This document shows, one piece after another, positions 63,867 to 64,000 of a stretch of DNA of 64,000 nt (its first letter is position 1; the number at the start of each line of letters is the position of its first letter). The position numbers and the translations under genes were made by a program. Source of the DNA: Lingula anatina (Eukaryota > Brachiopoda > Lingulata > Lingulida > Lingulidae); assembly GCF_001039355.2 (NCBI RefSeq), contig NW_019775483.1, forward strand, positions 84,132-148,131, in the 5' to 3' direction. The notes beneath the pieces are model-generated. The model worked only from the letters and a program-made list of their open reading frames with translations. It did not search any database and was not told the origin of the DNA.

Positions 63867-64000
63867 CTAAAGTTCCATTGGGAATGAGCCCTAACTTTCA
63901 GTATTAAGTCCCAGGTCTTTTATTTTATTTTAAAAAAGCTTCCTTGGAGGCTGAATGTGCCCCAACCACTGTATAAGGCTTCATTCACATGGAAAGTCTA

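Overview
The window looks like animal nuclear DNA, AT-rich, with intron-split genes, GT-AG introns and many simple repeats and short inverted-repeat transposons. The gene set (Bicaudal-D, FBXL13/DRC6, CLN3, TSR1) and the presence of a motile-cilium gene suggest a spiralian invertebrate, probably a mollusc. That placement is inference; the sequence alone does not name the species.

Layout, left to right. (1) 1-11029, plus strand: a Bicaudal-D (BICD) dynein-adaptor gene whose first coding part lies left of the window. Exons start at 5832, and three alternative C-terminal ends are visible. The upstream intron-like DNA holds three short DNA-transposon-type elements. (2) 11109-14471: an apparent tandem 1,681-bp duplication joined by one N. 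(3) 15714-23841: a second apparent duplication, of about 4.1 kb, joined by one N and with small differences. The layout fits contig ends from one locus (the second pair from two haplotypes) placed end to end, so both duplications are probably assembly products. (4) 20308-35837, minus strand: a complete 24-exon FBXL13/DRC6 gene; 16208-19780 is the other-haplotype copy of its last nine exons. (5) 37899-43263, plus strand: complete 13-exon CLN3 (battenin). (6) 43953-52258, minus strand: complete TSR1 (pre-40S ribosome maturation), with 20 exons plus one possible cassette exon. (7) 53880-63866, plus strand: a complete six-exon gene for a 210-residue protein that I do not recognise.

FBXL13 and CLN3 are head to head (2.06 kb apart), CLN3 and TSR1 tail to tail (0.69 kb, with poly(A) signals that nearly meet), and TSR1 and the unknown gene head to head (1.6 kb). 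The genes do unrelated cell jobs (vesicle/RNP transport, ciliary dynein regulation, lysosome, ribosome assembly), so this is an ordinary gene neighbourhood and not a pathway cluster. Exon maps were made by hand from reading frame, splice signals and remembered family sequence; phases were checked and are consistent for all five genes. I saw no new multi-gene system. The strongest unusual signals are the two N-joined duplications, an FBXL13 haplotype that lacks a splice donor, alternative acidic and basic BICD tails, a 12-bp minisatellite abutting a splice acceptor, and several well-bounded transposons with target-site duplications.
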